Assembly: GCA_046292445.1 (NCBI GenBank)
Contig: JBKBQT010000012.1
Span: forward strand, 1-64,000
Direction: 5' to 3'
Length of the DNA: 64,000 nt
Source of the DNA: CALIZF01 sp046292445
GTDB lineage: Bacteria; Pseudomonadota; Alphaproteobacteria; Rhodobacterales; Rhodobacteraceae
Below, one piece after another: positions 51,628-59,485 of the stretch. The translations under genes and the position numbers were made by a program. The first letter of the stretch is position 1; each line of letters starts with the position of its first letter. The notes beneath the pieces were generated by a model, which saw nothing but the letters and a program-made list of their open reading frames with translations, was not told the origin of the DNA and did not search any database.

Positions 51628-52650
51628 ATGGGCTATCGTGTCGTCGTCGCGGGGGCTACCGGCAATGTCGGGCGCGAGATGCTGAACATCCTCGCCGAGC
51701 GGGAATTCCCGGTCGACGAGATCGTCGCACTCGCGTCGCGCCGCAGCCTCGGAACCGAGGTATCGTTCGGCGACCGCACGCTGGTGACGAAGGACCTCGA
51801 CGCCTTCGACTTCGCCGGCTGGGACATCGCCCTCTTCGCCATCGGGTCTGAGGCGACGAAGGTCTATGCCCCCCGTGCCGCCGCCGCGGGCTGCGTGGTG
51901 ATCGACAATTCCAGCCTCTATCGCTACGACGCGCAGGTGCCGCTGGTCGTGCCCGAGGTGAATGCGGCGGCGGTCGATGGCTACAAGGCGCGCAACATCA
52001 TCGCCAACCCGAACTGCTCGACCGCGCAGATGGTCGTCGCGCTCAAGCCCCTGCATGACCGCGCGCGCATCAAGCGCGTTGTCGTTGCCACCTACCAGTC
52101 GGTGTCCGGCGCGGGCAAGGAGGGGATGGACGAGCTCTGGAACCAGACCAAGGCGATCTACAACCCGACCGACGACGTGCCGCCGAAGAAATTCCAGCGC
52201 CAGATCGCGTTCAACGTCATCCCCCAGATCGACGTGTTCCTCGACGACGGGTCCACCAAGGAAGAATGGAAGATGGTGGCCGAGACCAAGAAGATCCTCG
52301 ATCCCGCGATCAAGGTCACGGCGACCTGCGTGCGCGTGCCGGTGTTCGTCGGCCATTCCGAGGCGATCAACATCGAATTCGAGGATTTCCTTGACGAACA
52401 CGAGGCGCGCGACATCCTGCGCGAGGCGCCGGGGGTCATGGTGATCGACAAGCGCGAGCCCGGCGGCTATGTCACGCCGATCGAATGCGTCGGCGATTAC
52501 GCGACCTTCGTCAGCCGGATCCGGCAGGACAGCACGATCGACAACGGCATCTCGATGTGGGTCGTGTCGGACAACCTGCGCAAGGGCGCCGCGCTCAACG
52601 CCGTGCAGATCGCCGAGGTTCTGGGCAAGCGCTGCCTCAGGAAGGGCTGA
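51628..52650 (+). CDS. asd: Aspartate-semialdehyde dehydrogenase
   Basis: A complete 340-residue enzyme with VVVAGATGNVGREML, VIDNSSLYRYD, the catalytic Cys130 in ANPNCSTAQM, and substrate-binding segments SVSGAGKEGMDELWNQTKAI and RVPVFVGHSEAINIEF. It makes aspartate semialdehyde for lysine, methionine and threonine. The ATG follows GGAGGGCC. It is a stand-alone housekeeping gene. Confidence 0.96.
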   Translation: MGYRVVVAGATGNVGREMLNILAEREFPVDEIVALASRRSLGTEVSFGDRTLVTKDLDAFDFAGWDIALFAIGSEATKVYAPRAAAAGCVVIDNSSLYRYDAQVPLVVPEVNAAAVDGYKARNIIANPNCSTAQMVVALKPLHDRARIKRVVVATYQSVSGAGKEGMDELWNQTKAIYNPTDDVPPKKFQRQIAFNVIPQIDVFLDDGSTKEEWKMVAETKKILDPAIKVTATCVRVPVFVGHSEAINIEFEDFLDEHEARDILREAPGVMVIDKREPGGYVTPIECVGDYATFVSRIRQDSTIDNGISMWVVSDNLRKGAALNAVQIAEVLGKRCLRKG

Positions 52651-52660
52651 GGCCGGCAGG

Positions 52661-53545
52661 TCAGACGTCCAGCACGTATTCGACGAATTCGTTGCGTTGC
52701 AGCCAGCGGAAGTTGTCGTCGGCCACCATCGCCGCCCGTGTCCGTCCCGCCCCGTCGCGCCAGAGCGACAGGCCCTCGAGATTGCCGTGAAGCCCGTCCG
52801 GCGTCTGCAGGATGGTGGCCCAGGACGCAAGGTCGGCGCGCCGCGCGCGGCGCAGCCGCGAACCGAAGGCGCCGTGCCGCAGGAACCGGCGTTCGAGCAC
52901 CCAGAGCGCGCCGTCCGGGCCGAAATCGGCCGCGACAGGCAGAAAACCCGCGCTGCGGGGCAGGGCGCCGACCCGCGCCCACGCCCCGCCGCGGCCCCGC
53001 CAGATCGGGAAGGACGGCCCCGGCGCGTCCTCGGGGATGACGTAGAGCGCCCCGGCCCGGTCGATGGCCAGCGACTCGATCCCGGTGTTGTTCCCGAAGG
53101 CGGCGAATTCGCGCGGGACGGGCACCGCGGTCGCCGTGGCGCCGGGATAGGGATAGGCGAGAATGACGCCGCCCCGCTGCCCCTCGAAGCCGATGTAGAT
53201 CGTTCCGTCTGCCCCGACCGCGATCGCCTCGGAATCGGCGCGATAGCCCGGTAGCCGCCGCCCGCCGGTCCCGCGCAGGACATGCGCCTTGGTCGGCGTC
53301 ACGGCCAGTGCGGTGCCGGCGACATCCCGCGTCACCTGCGCCTCGAACAGCACGCCCCGGTCGGACAGCAGCAGCGCCCGCATCCCGGCCGCGTCCAGAT
53401 GCAGCGCCGAGAACCCGCCAAAGCGCGGCATGGCCGAAGCCAGCCGCAGCACCGTCATGCGCGGACCTTCCGGCACGCCGGCGCGCACGCCCGCGGCGCC
53501 CGCCATTCCCCCCGCGATCAGCGCGAGGACAGAACGGCGGCGCAT
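52661..53545 (-). CDS. Phytase-like esterase family secreted protein
   Basis: A 294-residue exported protein (signal MRRRSVLALIAGGMAGAAGV) with beta-propeller-like repeats: ADSEAIAVGADGTIYIGFEG, GIESLAIDRAGALYVIPEDA, AADFGPDGALWVLERRF and GNLEGLSLWRDGAGRTRAAM. This matches the esterase-like phytase family, whose substrate is unknown. Its start overlaps the end of mepA by 28 bases. It converges on asd with ten bases between. Confidence 0.85.
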   Translation of the reverse strand: MRRRSVLALIAGGMAGAAGVRAGVPEGPRMTVLRLASAMPRFGGFSALHLDAAGMRALLLSDRGVLFEAQVTRDVAGTALAVTPTKAHVLRGTGGRRLPGYRADSEAIAVGADGTIYIGFEGQRGGVILAYPYPGATATAVPVPREFAAFGNNTGIESLAIDRAGALYVIPEDAPGPSFPIWRGRGGAWARVGALPRSAGFLPVAADFGPDGALWVLERRFLRHGAFGSRLRRARRADLASWATILQTPDGLHGNLEGLSLWRDGAGRTRAAMVADDNFRWLQRNEFVEYVLDV

Positions 53546-54429
53546 TGCCTCGGCAGGTCGGCCATCGTGTATTCGCGCGGATGGCGCTGGCGCGGGGCGG
53601 GATCCTTGGGTTTCTTGGGGTCGGGTGGCTGCAGATAGTCGGTCACCCACCACATCAGCGTCTCGTCGCAGCCGTTGCCGTTCTTCGACAGTTCCGCCAC
53701 GCTGGGGGTCTGCGTCTGGCACAGCGGCGCGTCGGCCGGGCATCTGAGGCGGACGTGGAAATGCGTGTCATGCCCGTAGATCGGCCGGATCTTCTGCAGC
53801 CATGGGGTATCGGCGCGGCTTGCGGTCCGGCACATCTCGATCTTGACCGCCGCGGCGACAAAGATCCGGTCCACCCGGGGATCGAGCGCGGCGGCCCGCA
53901 TGATCGCGTGATGCGCCGGCGTCCAGTGGCGCGTGACGCTGCGCTGGTCGGCCGAGCGGACGGCGACCGAGCTGATCTCTTCCCGTTCGCGGCGGCTGAG
54001 GTCGAGCCGCGCCGGCGGCAGCATCCAGATATCGGCGTCAAGGCCGATCTGGTGGCTCGCATGCCCGCTGGTCATCGGCCCGCCGCGCGGCTGGCTGATG
54101 TCGCCGATGTAGAGCCCCGCCCAGCCGTGCCGCGTCGCCTCGGCCGACAGGGCCTTGAGGAAGGCGATCATTTCGGGGTGGCCCCAGTTGCGGTTGCGGC
54201 TGAGCCGCATCGCCTGCCATGTCGGGCCGGTCTCGGGCAATTCGACAAGGCCGGCAGCGCAGCCGCGGGCATAGCTGCCGATCGGATGGGGCGCCTCGGC
54301 CGATGCGGTGCGCTTGGCCCCGAAAAGCGCATTGGCCAGCGGCTCGGCCGCGGCCGGCGGGGCAGGGGCGATCAAGGGGGCGGCGATCAGTGCCGCTAGC
54401 GCTGCGGCACGGCCAGTGGGTCGGACCAT
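53518..54429 (-). CDS. mepA: Penicillin-insensitive murein endopeptidase MepA
   Basis: A 303-residue periplasmic protein (signal MVRPTGRAAALAALIAAPLI). Zinc ligands are placed as in E. coli: GHASHQIGLDADIW with His126 and Asp133, and YGHDTHFHVRL with His220, His223 and His225. NRNWGHPEMIAFL is also typical. It cuts D-Ala-mDAP cross-links in peptidoglycan. All ligands are intact. Confidence 0.93.
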   Translation of the reverse strand: MVRPTGRAAALAALIAAPLIAPAPPAAAEPLANALFGAKRTASAEAPHPIGSYARGCAAGLVELPETGPTWQAMRLSRNRNWGHPEMIAFLKALSAEATRHGWAGLYIGDISQPRGGPMTSGHASHQIGLDADIWMLPPARLDLSRREREEISSVAVRSADQRSVTRHWTPAHHAIMRAAALDPRVDRIFVAAAVKIEMCRTASRADTPWLQKIRPIYGHDTHFHVRLRCPADAPLCQTQTPSVAELSKNGNGCDETLMWWVTDYLQPPDPKKPKDPAPRQRHPREYTMADLPRQCAAVLSSR

Positions 54430-55763
54430 CCTGCTCGTTCTCCGTCCGGTTTTACCCAGAATAGCAGGACAAGGCCGATCAGGAACAGGGCGATAAGCGG
54501 CGTGATGCCGAGTTGCTGGCTGCCCGTGACATCGCTCACGATCCCGATCGACAGCGGCGCAACGAAGGACGTCGCCTTGCCCGCCAGCGCATAGAGCCCG
54601 AAGGATTCGGTCATCTTCGCCGGATGCGACTGGCGCACCATCATCGACCGGCTCGAGGATTGCAGCGCCCCGCCCGCCGCGCCGATCCCCGCGCCGAGGA
54701 TGTAGAAGGCGATGTCGGGCAGGCGGCTCGTCGCGGGCACGGCCATGCCGAACACCGCCTCGCGGCTGACGAACACGACCGCGAGCGCGATCCCGGCAAG
54801 CGCAAGCACGCAGACCGCGATCACCGGCCGGGGCCCGAAGCGGCTGTCGGCCCGCCCGCCGATCCAGCAGAATACCGCCCCCGTGATCGCGGCGAGGATG
54901 CCGAAGATGCCCACCTCGGTCACCGACCAGCCCAGCACACCGGCCGCGTAGATGCCGCCGAAGACATACATGCCGTTGAGCGCATCGCGGTAGAACATCG
55001 ACGATCCGAGATAGGCGAACAGGCTACGCTGCCGCGGCAGGTCGCGCAGCGTCGCCTTGAGCTCCGGCCAGGCGCCGCGCACCGCCGCGCCGATGCCGAC
55101 CGCGTTCGGATCGCGCGGCTCGCGCACCCACAGGAAGAAGGGGATCATGAAGACGGCATACCAGATCGCCGTGAACGGCCCGACCGACCGCGTGCCCTCG
55201 CGCGCCGCCGCGTCGAGGCCGAAAAGCGGATCGATCCCGATCAGCGTCTTGCCGCTGCCGCCCTCGGCCAGCAGGGTCAGCATCAGGATGAGCGCGAGCA
55301 CCCCGCCGACATAGCCGAAGGCCCAGCCCGACCCCGATATCCGCCCGATCTCGTCCTTCGCGCCGAGGCCAGGCAGCATCGCGTTGGTGAAGATCGTGGC
55401 GAATTCCATGCCGATCAGGCCGATGCCGAACATCAGCATGACGAACCAGACGTTGAAATCGTCCGGCGCCGAATACCAGATGCCCCAAGCGCCGATCACA
55501 TACATCAGCGAGAAGAGCCAGATGAACGGCATGCGCCCGCCGGCCCTGTCGGCCACCGCACCGAGGAGCGGGGCCGACAGCGCGATGAGGAACCCCGCAG
55601 CGCCGATGCCGTAACCCCAGATTGCCTGCGCCGCCGATCCGTCGCCCACGACGCTGACCACATAGGGGCCGAAGATGAAGGTCAGCAGCAGCGTGTTGTA
55701 GGGCTGGCTTGCGAAGTCGAAGAAATACCAGCCCCAGATGCGCCGGTTTGCCGAAACCGCCAT
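54396..55763 (-). CDS. MFS transporter, UMF1 family
   Basis: A 455-residue protein with about 12 helices. Features are WGWYFFDFASQPYNTLLLTF near the start, typical of UMF1/ATG22-like transporters, APLLGAVADRAGGRMPFIWL, and SSSRSMMVRQSHPAKMTESFGLYAL. The start at 55763 (MAVSANRRIWGW) is chosen because upstream residues are not family-like. It overlaps mepA by 34 bases. The transported molecule is unknown. Confidence 0.9.
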   Translation of the reverse strand: MAVSANRRIWGWYFFDFASQPYNTLLLTFIFGPYVVSVVGDGSAAQAIWGYGIGAAGFLIALSAPLLGAVADRAGGRMPFIWLFSLMYVIGAWGIWYSAPDDFNVWFVMLMFGIGLIGMEFATIFTNAMLPGLGAKDEIGRISGSGWAFGYVGGVLALILMLTLLAEGGSGKTLIGIDPLFGLDAAAREGTRSVGPFTAIWYAVFMIPFFLWVREPRDPNAVGIGAAVRGAWPELKATLRDLPRQRSLFAYLGSSMFYRDALNGMYVFGGIYAAGVLGWSVTEVGIFGILAAITGAVFCWIGGRADSRFGPRPVIAVCVLALAGIALAVVFVSREAVFGMAVPATSRLPDIAFYILGAGIGAAGGALQSSSRSMMVRQSHPAKMTESFGLYALAGKATSFVAPLSIGIVSDVTGSQQLGITPLIALFLIGLVLLFWVKPDGERAGWSDPLAVPQR

Positions 55764-55860
55764 GATCGCCCCGCTCGCTTGCCTGCCGCCCGTCGATATG
55801 ACGCGGGGCGCGAAGCGCTGGCAAGCGCAAAGGCCGGGAAGGCGGGAAGGGGGGCCCGCG

Positions 55861-56538
55861 TCAGGCCATCGCCTGCCGCGCATGGCGGCGGGCGACAGCG
55901 GCCGCGGCATGGATATGGGCGGCCATCGCCGCCTCGGCCCAGTCGGGTTCGCGCGCCGCGATGGCCTCTGCGATGTCGTGGTGGTGGCGCGCCTGCCGGA
56001 TCATGTCGCGGTCGGAATAGAGCCGGTAGGTCCGCAGCACGAGGCCGAGGTTGACCGCGAGCGACAGCATCGCGCCCAGCCGGGGCGAGCGGGCGGCGGT
56101 CATCACCAGCCGGTGGAACGCCGCATTGGCCTCGGTGAGGGCGGCAAGGTCGGCCGGGCCGCGGGGCGGGGTGCGGTCGGTCATCGCGGCCGCAAGGCGC
56201 CCGAGTTCGGCCGCTTCCTCGGGGCTGGCGAATTCGGCAGCGCGGCGGGCGGCATAGCTTTCGAGCATCAGGCGCGTGGCAAAGACCTGCTGCACCTCGT
56301 CCGGGCTCATCACCGCCACGCGCAGGCCCTGCCCGGGCTCGCGCGTGAGGAACCCCTCGATGATGAGCCGCTTGACCGCCTCGCGCACCGGTGTGCGCGA
56401 GATGCCGAGCCGCGCGGCCAGCGCGGTTTCCGTCAGCTTGCCCTCGCCCGGCAGCGCCGCCGACAGGATGTCGGACCGCAGCACGGCATAGGCATGCTCG
56501 GCCGCCGAGGGGGCGCGGGCGTCATCCTCGCCGCGCAC
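55861..56538 (-). CDS. GntR-family regulator (FCD domain)
   Basis: A 225-residue protein from a GTG at 56538. It has a winged helix (SAAEHAYAVLRSDILSAALP, LTETALAARLGISRTPVREA) and an all-helical FCD domain with metal-ligand-like residues in EANAAFHRLVM and HHHDIAEAI. It begins two bases after the HMG-CoA-lyase-like gene, so it is co-transcribed with its probable target. The palindrome at 57476-57493 is a candidate operator. Confidence 0.9.
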   Translation of the reverse strand: MRGEDDARAPSAAEHAYAVLRSDILSAALPGEGKLTETALAARLGISRTPVREAVKRLIIEGFLTREPGQGLRVAVMSPDEVQQVFATRLMLESYAARRAAEFASPEEAAELGRLAAAMTDRTPPRGPADLAALTEANAAFHRLVMTAARSPRLGAMLSLAVNLGLVLRTYRLYSDRDMIRQARHHHDIAEAIAAREPDWAEAAMAAHIHAAAAVARRHARQAMA

Positions 56539-56540
56539 CG

Positions 56541-57449
56541 TCAGGCCGCGCGGGGCGGGAATCCGCCCGCCTTCATCACCATGCCCGGCACCGGATGGCC
56601 GAGCTGCGCCTCGAGCCATTCGGCCGCGGCGATGGCGGCGTCGAGATCCCAGCCGGTGCGGATGCCCGCGCGCTCGAACATGTAGACCAGATCCTCCGTC
56701 GCCACATTGCCCGTCGCGCGCGGCGCGAAGGGGCAGCCGCCCGTCCCGCCGAGCGATGCATCGAAGATGCGCACCCCCGCCTCGTATCCCGCCCAGGCAT
56801 TGGCGATCCCGGTGTTGCGCGTGTTGTGCAGGTGCAGCCGCAGCGGCACCTCGGGGAAGGCAGCGCGCACCGCGCCGACCCGCGCCGCCACATCGAGCGG
56901 CGTCGCCACCCCGATGGTGTCGGCCAGCGCCAGCTCGTGCGGGGCATGCGCCATCGCCGCCTCGACCACCTGCATCAGCCGGGCGAGCGGCACCTCGCCC
57001 TCGAAGGGGCAGCCGAAGGCGGCGCCGATGGTTATCCCCGCCGCGATCCGGCCCCGGGCCGCGGCCGCGATCCCGCCCCAGACGGCGAGCGATTCCGCCA
57101 TCCCGACCCCCTGGTTGCGCTGGTTGAACGTCTCCGATGCCACGACGACGAAATTCACCTCGTCCAGCCCCGCCGCCACCGCCCGCGCGAACCCGCGCAG
57201 GTTGAGCGCCAGCCCGATGTGCCGCGCCCCGCCGCGGGGGAGCGCGGCAGCCAGCGCATCGGCATCGGCCATCTGCGGAACCCGGGCGGGATTGACGAAA
57301 CTCGTCACCTCGACCCGCCCCGCCCCTGCCGCGGTCGCGCGGGCGATCAGGTCAAGTTTTGTATCCAGCGGCAGGATTGTCTTTTCATTTTGTATACCGT
57401 CGCGGGCCGAAACCTCGACTATCTCGACATCTGGCGCGTTTGTGGACAC
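56541..57449 (-). CDS. HMG-CoA-lyase-family enzyme
   Basis: A 302-residue TIM-barrel lyase. It has VEIVEVSARDGIQNEKTILP (Arg-Asp metal/substrate pair), VEVTSFVNPARVPQM, the metal-binding HLHNTRNTGIANA and the catalytic Cys loop GGCPFAPRATGNVATED. It cleaves 3-hydroxy-3-methylglutaryl-CoA or a similar CoA ester. The GTG at 57449 follows GGGGGA; an ATG at 57479 falls inside the palindromic operator and is less likely. It is divergent from the CoA-transferase gene. Confidence 0.9.
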   Translation of the reverse strand: MSTNAPDVEIVEVSARDGIQNEKTILPLDTKLDLIARATAAGAGRVEVTSFVNPARVPQMADADALAAALPRGGARHIGLALNLRGFARAVAAGLDEVNFVVVASETFNQRNQGVGMAESLAVWGGIAAAARGRIAAGITIGAAFGCPFEGEVPLARLMQVVEAAMAHAPHELALADTIGVATPLDVAARVGAVRAAFPEVPLRLHLHNTRNTGIANAWAGYEAGVRIFDASLGGTGGCPFAPRATGNVATEDLVYMFERAGIRTGWDLDAAIAAAEWLEAQLGHPVPGMVMKAGGFPPRAA

Positions 57450-57475
57450 ATTTTCCCCCTGACCCCTTTTCTTCT

Positions 57476-57493
57476 GCATACAACGTTATATGC
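57476..57493. promoter_or_regulatory. 18-bp palindrome, candidate GntR operator
   Basis: GCATACAACGTTATATGC reads the same on both strands at 16 of 18 positions. It lies in the spacer between the divergent lyase and CoA-transferase genes. A related half-site, TTGTATAC, is found at 57390-57397 inside the lyase gene. Binding by the neighbouring GntR protein is inferred. Confidence 0.5.
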
Positions 57494-57570
57494 TGAGACG
57501 CAAGAAAGTGAAGACTCGGGCGGCGCAGGCGACAGGAAGTTGCGCCCAAACGCCTTAATAGGGAGTGACC

Positions 57571-58791
57571 ATGGCCACGACCACCGGAGCCCCGCCCCGC
57601 CAGGGACCGCTGACCGACATCCGCGTGATCGAGATGGGGCAGCTTCTCGCCGGCCCCTTCTGCGGCCAGTTGCTCGCCGATTTCGGCGCCGAGGTCATCA
57701 AGGTCGAACAGCCCGGCGAGGGCGACCCGATGCGCGAATGGGGCCGGGAAAAGCCCTATGGCAAGTCGCTCTGGTGGCCGGTGGTCGCGCGCAACAAGAA
57801 ATCCGTCACGCTCAACCTGCGCACCCCCGAGGGCCAGCAGGCGGTGCGCGACCTTGCCGCGCAATCGGACATCCTGATCGAGAACTTCCGCCCCGGCACG
57901 CTGGAGCGCTGGAACCTCTCGCCCGAGGCGCTCAAGGCGATCAACCCGCGCCTCATCGTCGTGCGCGTCACCGGGTTCGGCCAGACCGGCCCCTATGCTG
58001 CGCGCGCCGGCTATGGCGCCATCGGCGAGGCGATGGGGGGGCTGCGCTATGTCGTCGGCGATCCCTCGACCCAGCCGAGCCGCATGGGCATTTCCATCGG
58101 CGACGAGCTTGCCGCGACCTATGCCTGCCTCGGCGCGCTGATGGCGCTGCACCACCGGGACCGCACCGGCGAGGGGCAGGTGATCGACAGCGCGATCTAC
58201 GAGGCGGTGCTGGCGATGATGGAAAGCATGGTCAGCGAATACCATGTCGCCGGTTATGTGCGCGAGCGGACGGGGCCGATCCTGCCCAATGTCTCGCCCT
58301 CGAACGTGTTCGATACCGCCGACGGCAAGCTGCTGCTGATCGCCGCCAATCAGGATACGGTGTTCAAGCGCCTCGCCGCCGCCATGGGCCGCCCCGACCT
58401 CGCCGAGGATCCGCGCTATGCGACCCATGCCGCCCGCGGGATGCACCAGGGCGAGCTCGACGCGCTCATCAATGACTGGACGCGGACGATCGCGCTGGGG
58501 CCGCTCGAGGCGCTGCTGAACGACCACGGCGTGCCCTGCGGCCTGATCTACACCGCACCCGACATGCTCGCCGATCCGCACTTCCGCGCGCGCGAGGCCA
58601 TCGTCGAGGTGCCGCATCCGGTTTTCGGCGCGATCAAGATGCAGAACGTGGCGCCGCGTCTGTCGGCGACGCCCGGCGCGGTGCGCCACGCCGGCCCCGA
58701 TCTGGGCGAGCATACCGAAGAGGTGCTGCGGGGCCTGCTCAACCTCGATGCCGAAAAGCTCGCCGACTGGCGGGCGCGGGGGATCGTCTGA
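57571..58791 (+). CDS. CaiB/BaiF family III CoA-transferase
   Basis: A 406-residue enzyme with VIEMGQLLAGPFCGQLLADFGA, the catalytic Asp178 in GISIGDELAATYA, NKKSVTLNLRTPEGQQ and ALMALHHRDRTGEGQ. It moves CoA between carboxylic acids. The ATG follows TAGGGAGTGACC. With the lyase opposite it suggests CoA activation and then cleavage of a short acid. Confidence 0.92.
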   Translation: MATTTGAPPRQGPLTDIRVIEMGQLLAGPFCGQLLADFGAEVIKVEQPGEGDPMREWGREKPYGKSLWWPVVARNKKSVTLNLRTPEGQQAVRDLAAQSDILIENFRPGTLERWNLSPEALKAINPRLIVVRVTGFGQTGPYAARAGYGAIGEAMGGLRYVVGDPSTQPSRMGISIGDELAATYACLGALMALHHRDRTGEGQVIDSAIYEAVLAMMESMVSEYHVAGYVRERTGPILPNVSPSNVFDTADGKLLLIAANQDTVFKRLAAAMGRPDLAEDPRYATHAARGMHQGELDALINDWTRTIALGPLEALLNDHGVPCGLIYTAPDMLADPHFRAREAIVEVPHPVFGAIKMQNVAPRLSATPGAVRHAGPDLGEHTEEVLRGLLNLDAEKLADWRARGIV

Positions 58792-58793
58792 GG

Positions 58794-59462
58794 ATGACCG
58801 GGGATGGCGCGCATGACGGGTTCCTGCCGGTGGCCGATGCGGCCGCCCGGCTGGGCCTGTCGCGCCTCAAGCTGCGCGAGGCGATCGCCAAGGGGCTGCT
58901 AGCGGCGCGGCGCGACAACGAGGGGCGGCTGCGCGTCGATCTGACCGCGGTGCCGGGCGATCTGCGCGCCGCCATCGCCGCCGTGCCGGGCGATCCGGCC
59001 GCGCTGATGGGCGCGCTATTCGACGAGATCGAGGAGCTTTCGGGCGACCTCGCCGATGCCCGCGCGGCCAACGACCGCCTGATCCGCCTCGCCGGCGGGC
59101 AGGCCGATGCGCTCGACCGCGCGCTGGCGGCGGTCGAGGCGCGGGCGGGCGAGCGCGATGCCCTCGCCTCGGTTGCCGATCGCGCGCTGGCGGCGGCGGA
59201 CGAGGCGGCGGAACGGGCCGCCGCGGTGCAGAAGGTGGCCGATGCCGCCTTCGCCGCGCTCGACCGCGCGGCCGGCGCGCTGGAACGCCAGGCCGCGGAA
59301 ACCGCGCGGCTCAAGGAACAGGCGGCATCGCAGGCCGAGGCCATCGCAGGGCACGAGGGGCGGCTCGACCGGCTCTTCGCGCTCAGCGAACAGGCGCTCG
59401 AGGCGGCCGCGAAGGCAAGGGCGGCACCGTCGATCATCGCGCGCATGTTCGGGCGTCGCTGA
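58794..59462 (+). CDS. HTH plus coiled-coil protein (KfrA-like layout)
   Basis: A 222-residue protein. Residues 8-50 look like an excisionase/MerR-type helix-turn-helix (FLPVADAAARLGLSRLKLRE). Residues 60-205 are a continuous Ala/Glu/Arg coiled coil, and the protein ends PSIIARMFGRR. There is no enzyme motif. It lies two bases after the CoA-transferase and 23 bases before hyuA, so it is co-expressed with them. HyuA itself starts with a short coiled coil, so a physical role is possible. The family is not recognised. Confidence 0.7.
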   Translation: MTGDGAHDGFLPVADAAARLGLSRLKLREAIAKGLLAARRDNEGRLRVDLTAVPGDLRAAIAAVPGDPAALMGALFDEIEELSGDLADARAANDRLIRLAGGQADALDRALAAVEARAGERDALASVADRALAAADEAAERAAAVQKVADAAFAALDRAAGALERQAAETARLKEQAASQAEAIAGHEGRLDRLFALSEQALEAAAKARAAPSIIARMFGRR

Positions 59463-59485
59463 CAGGGGATGCGAAGGGGAAGGGC

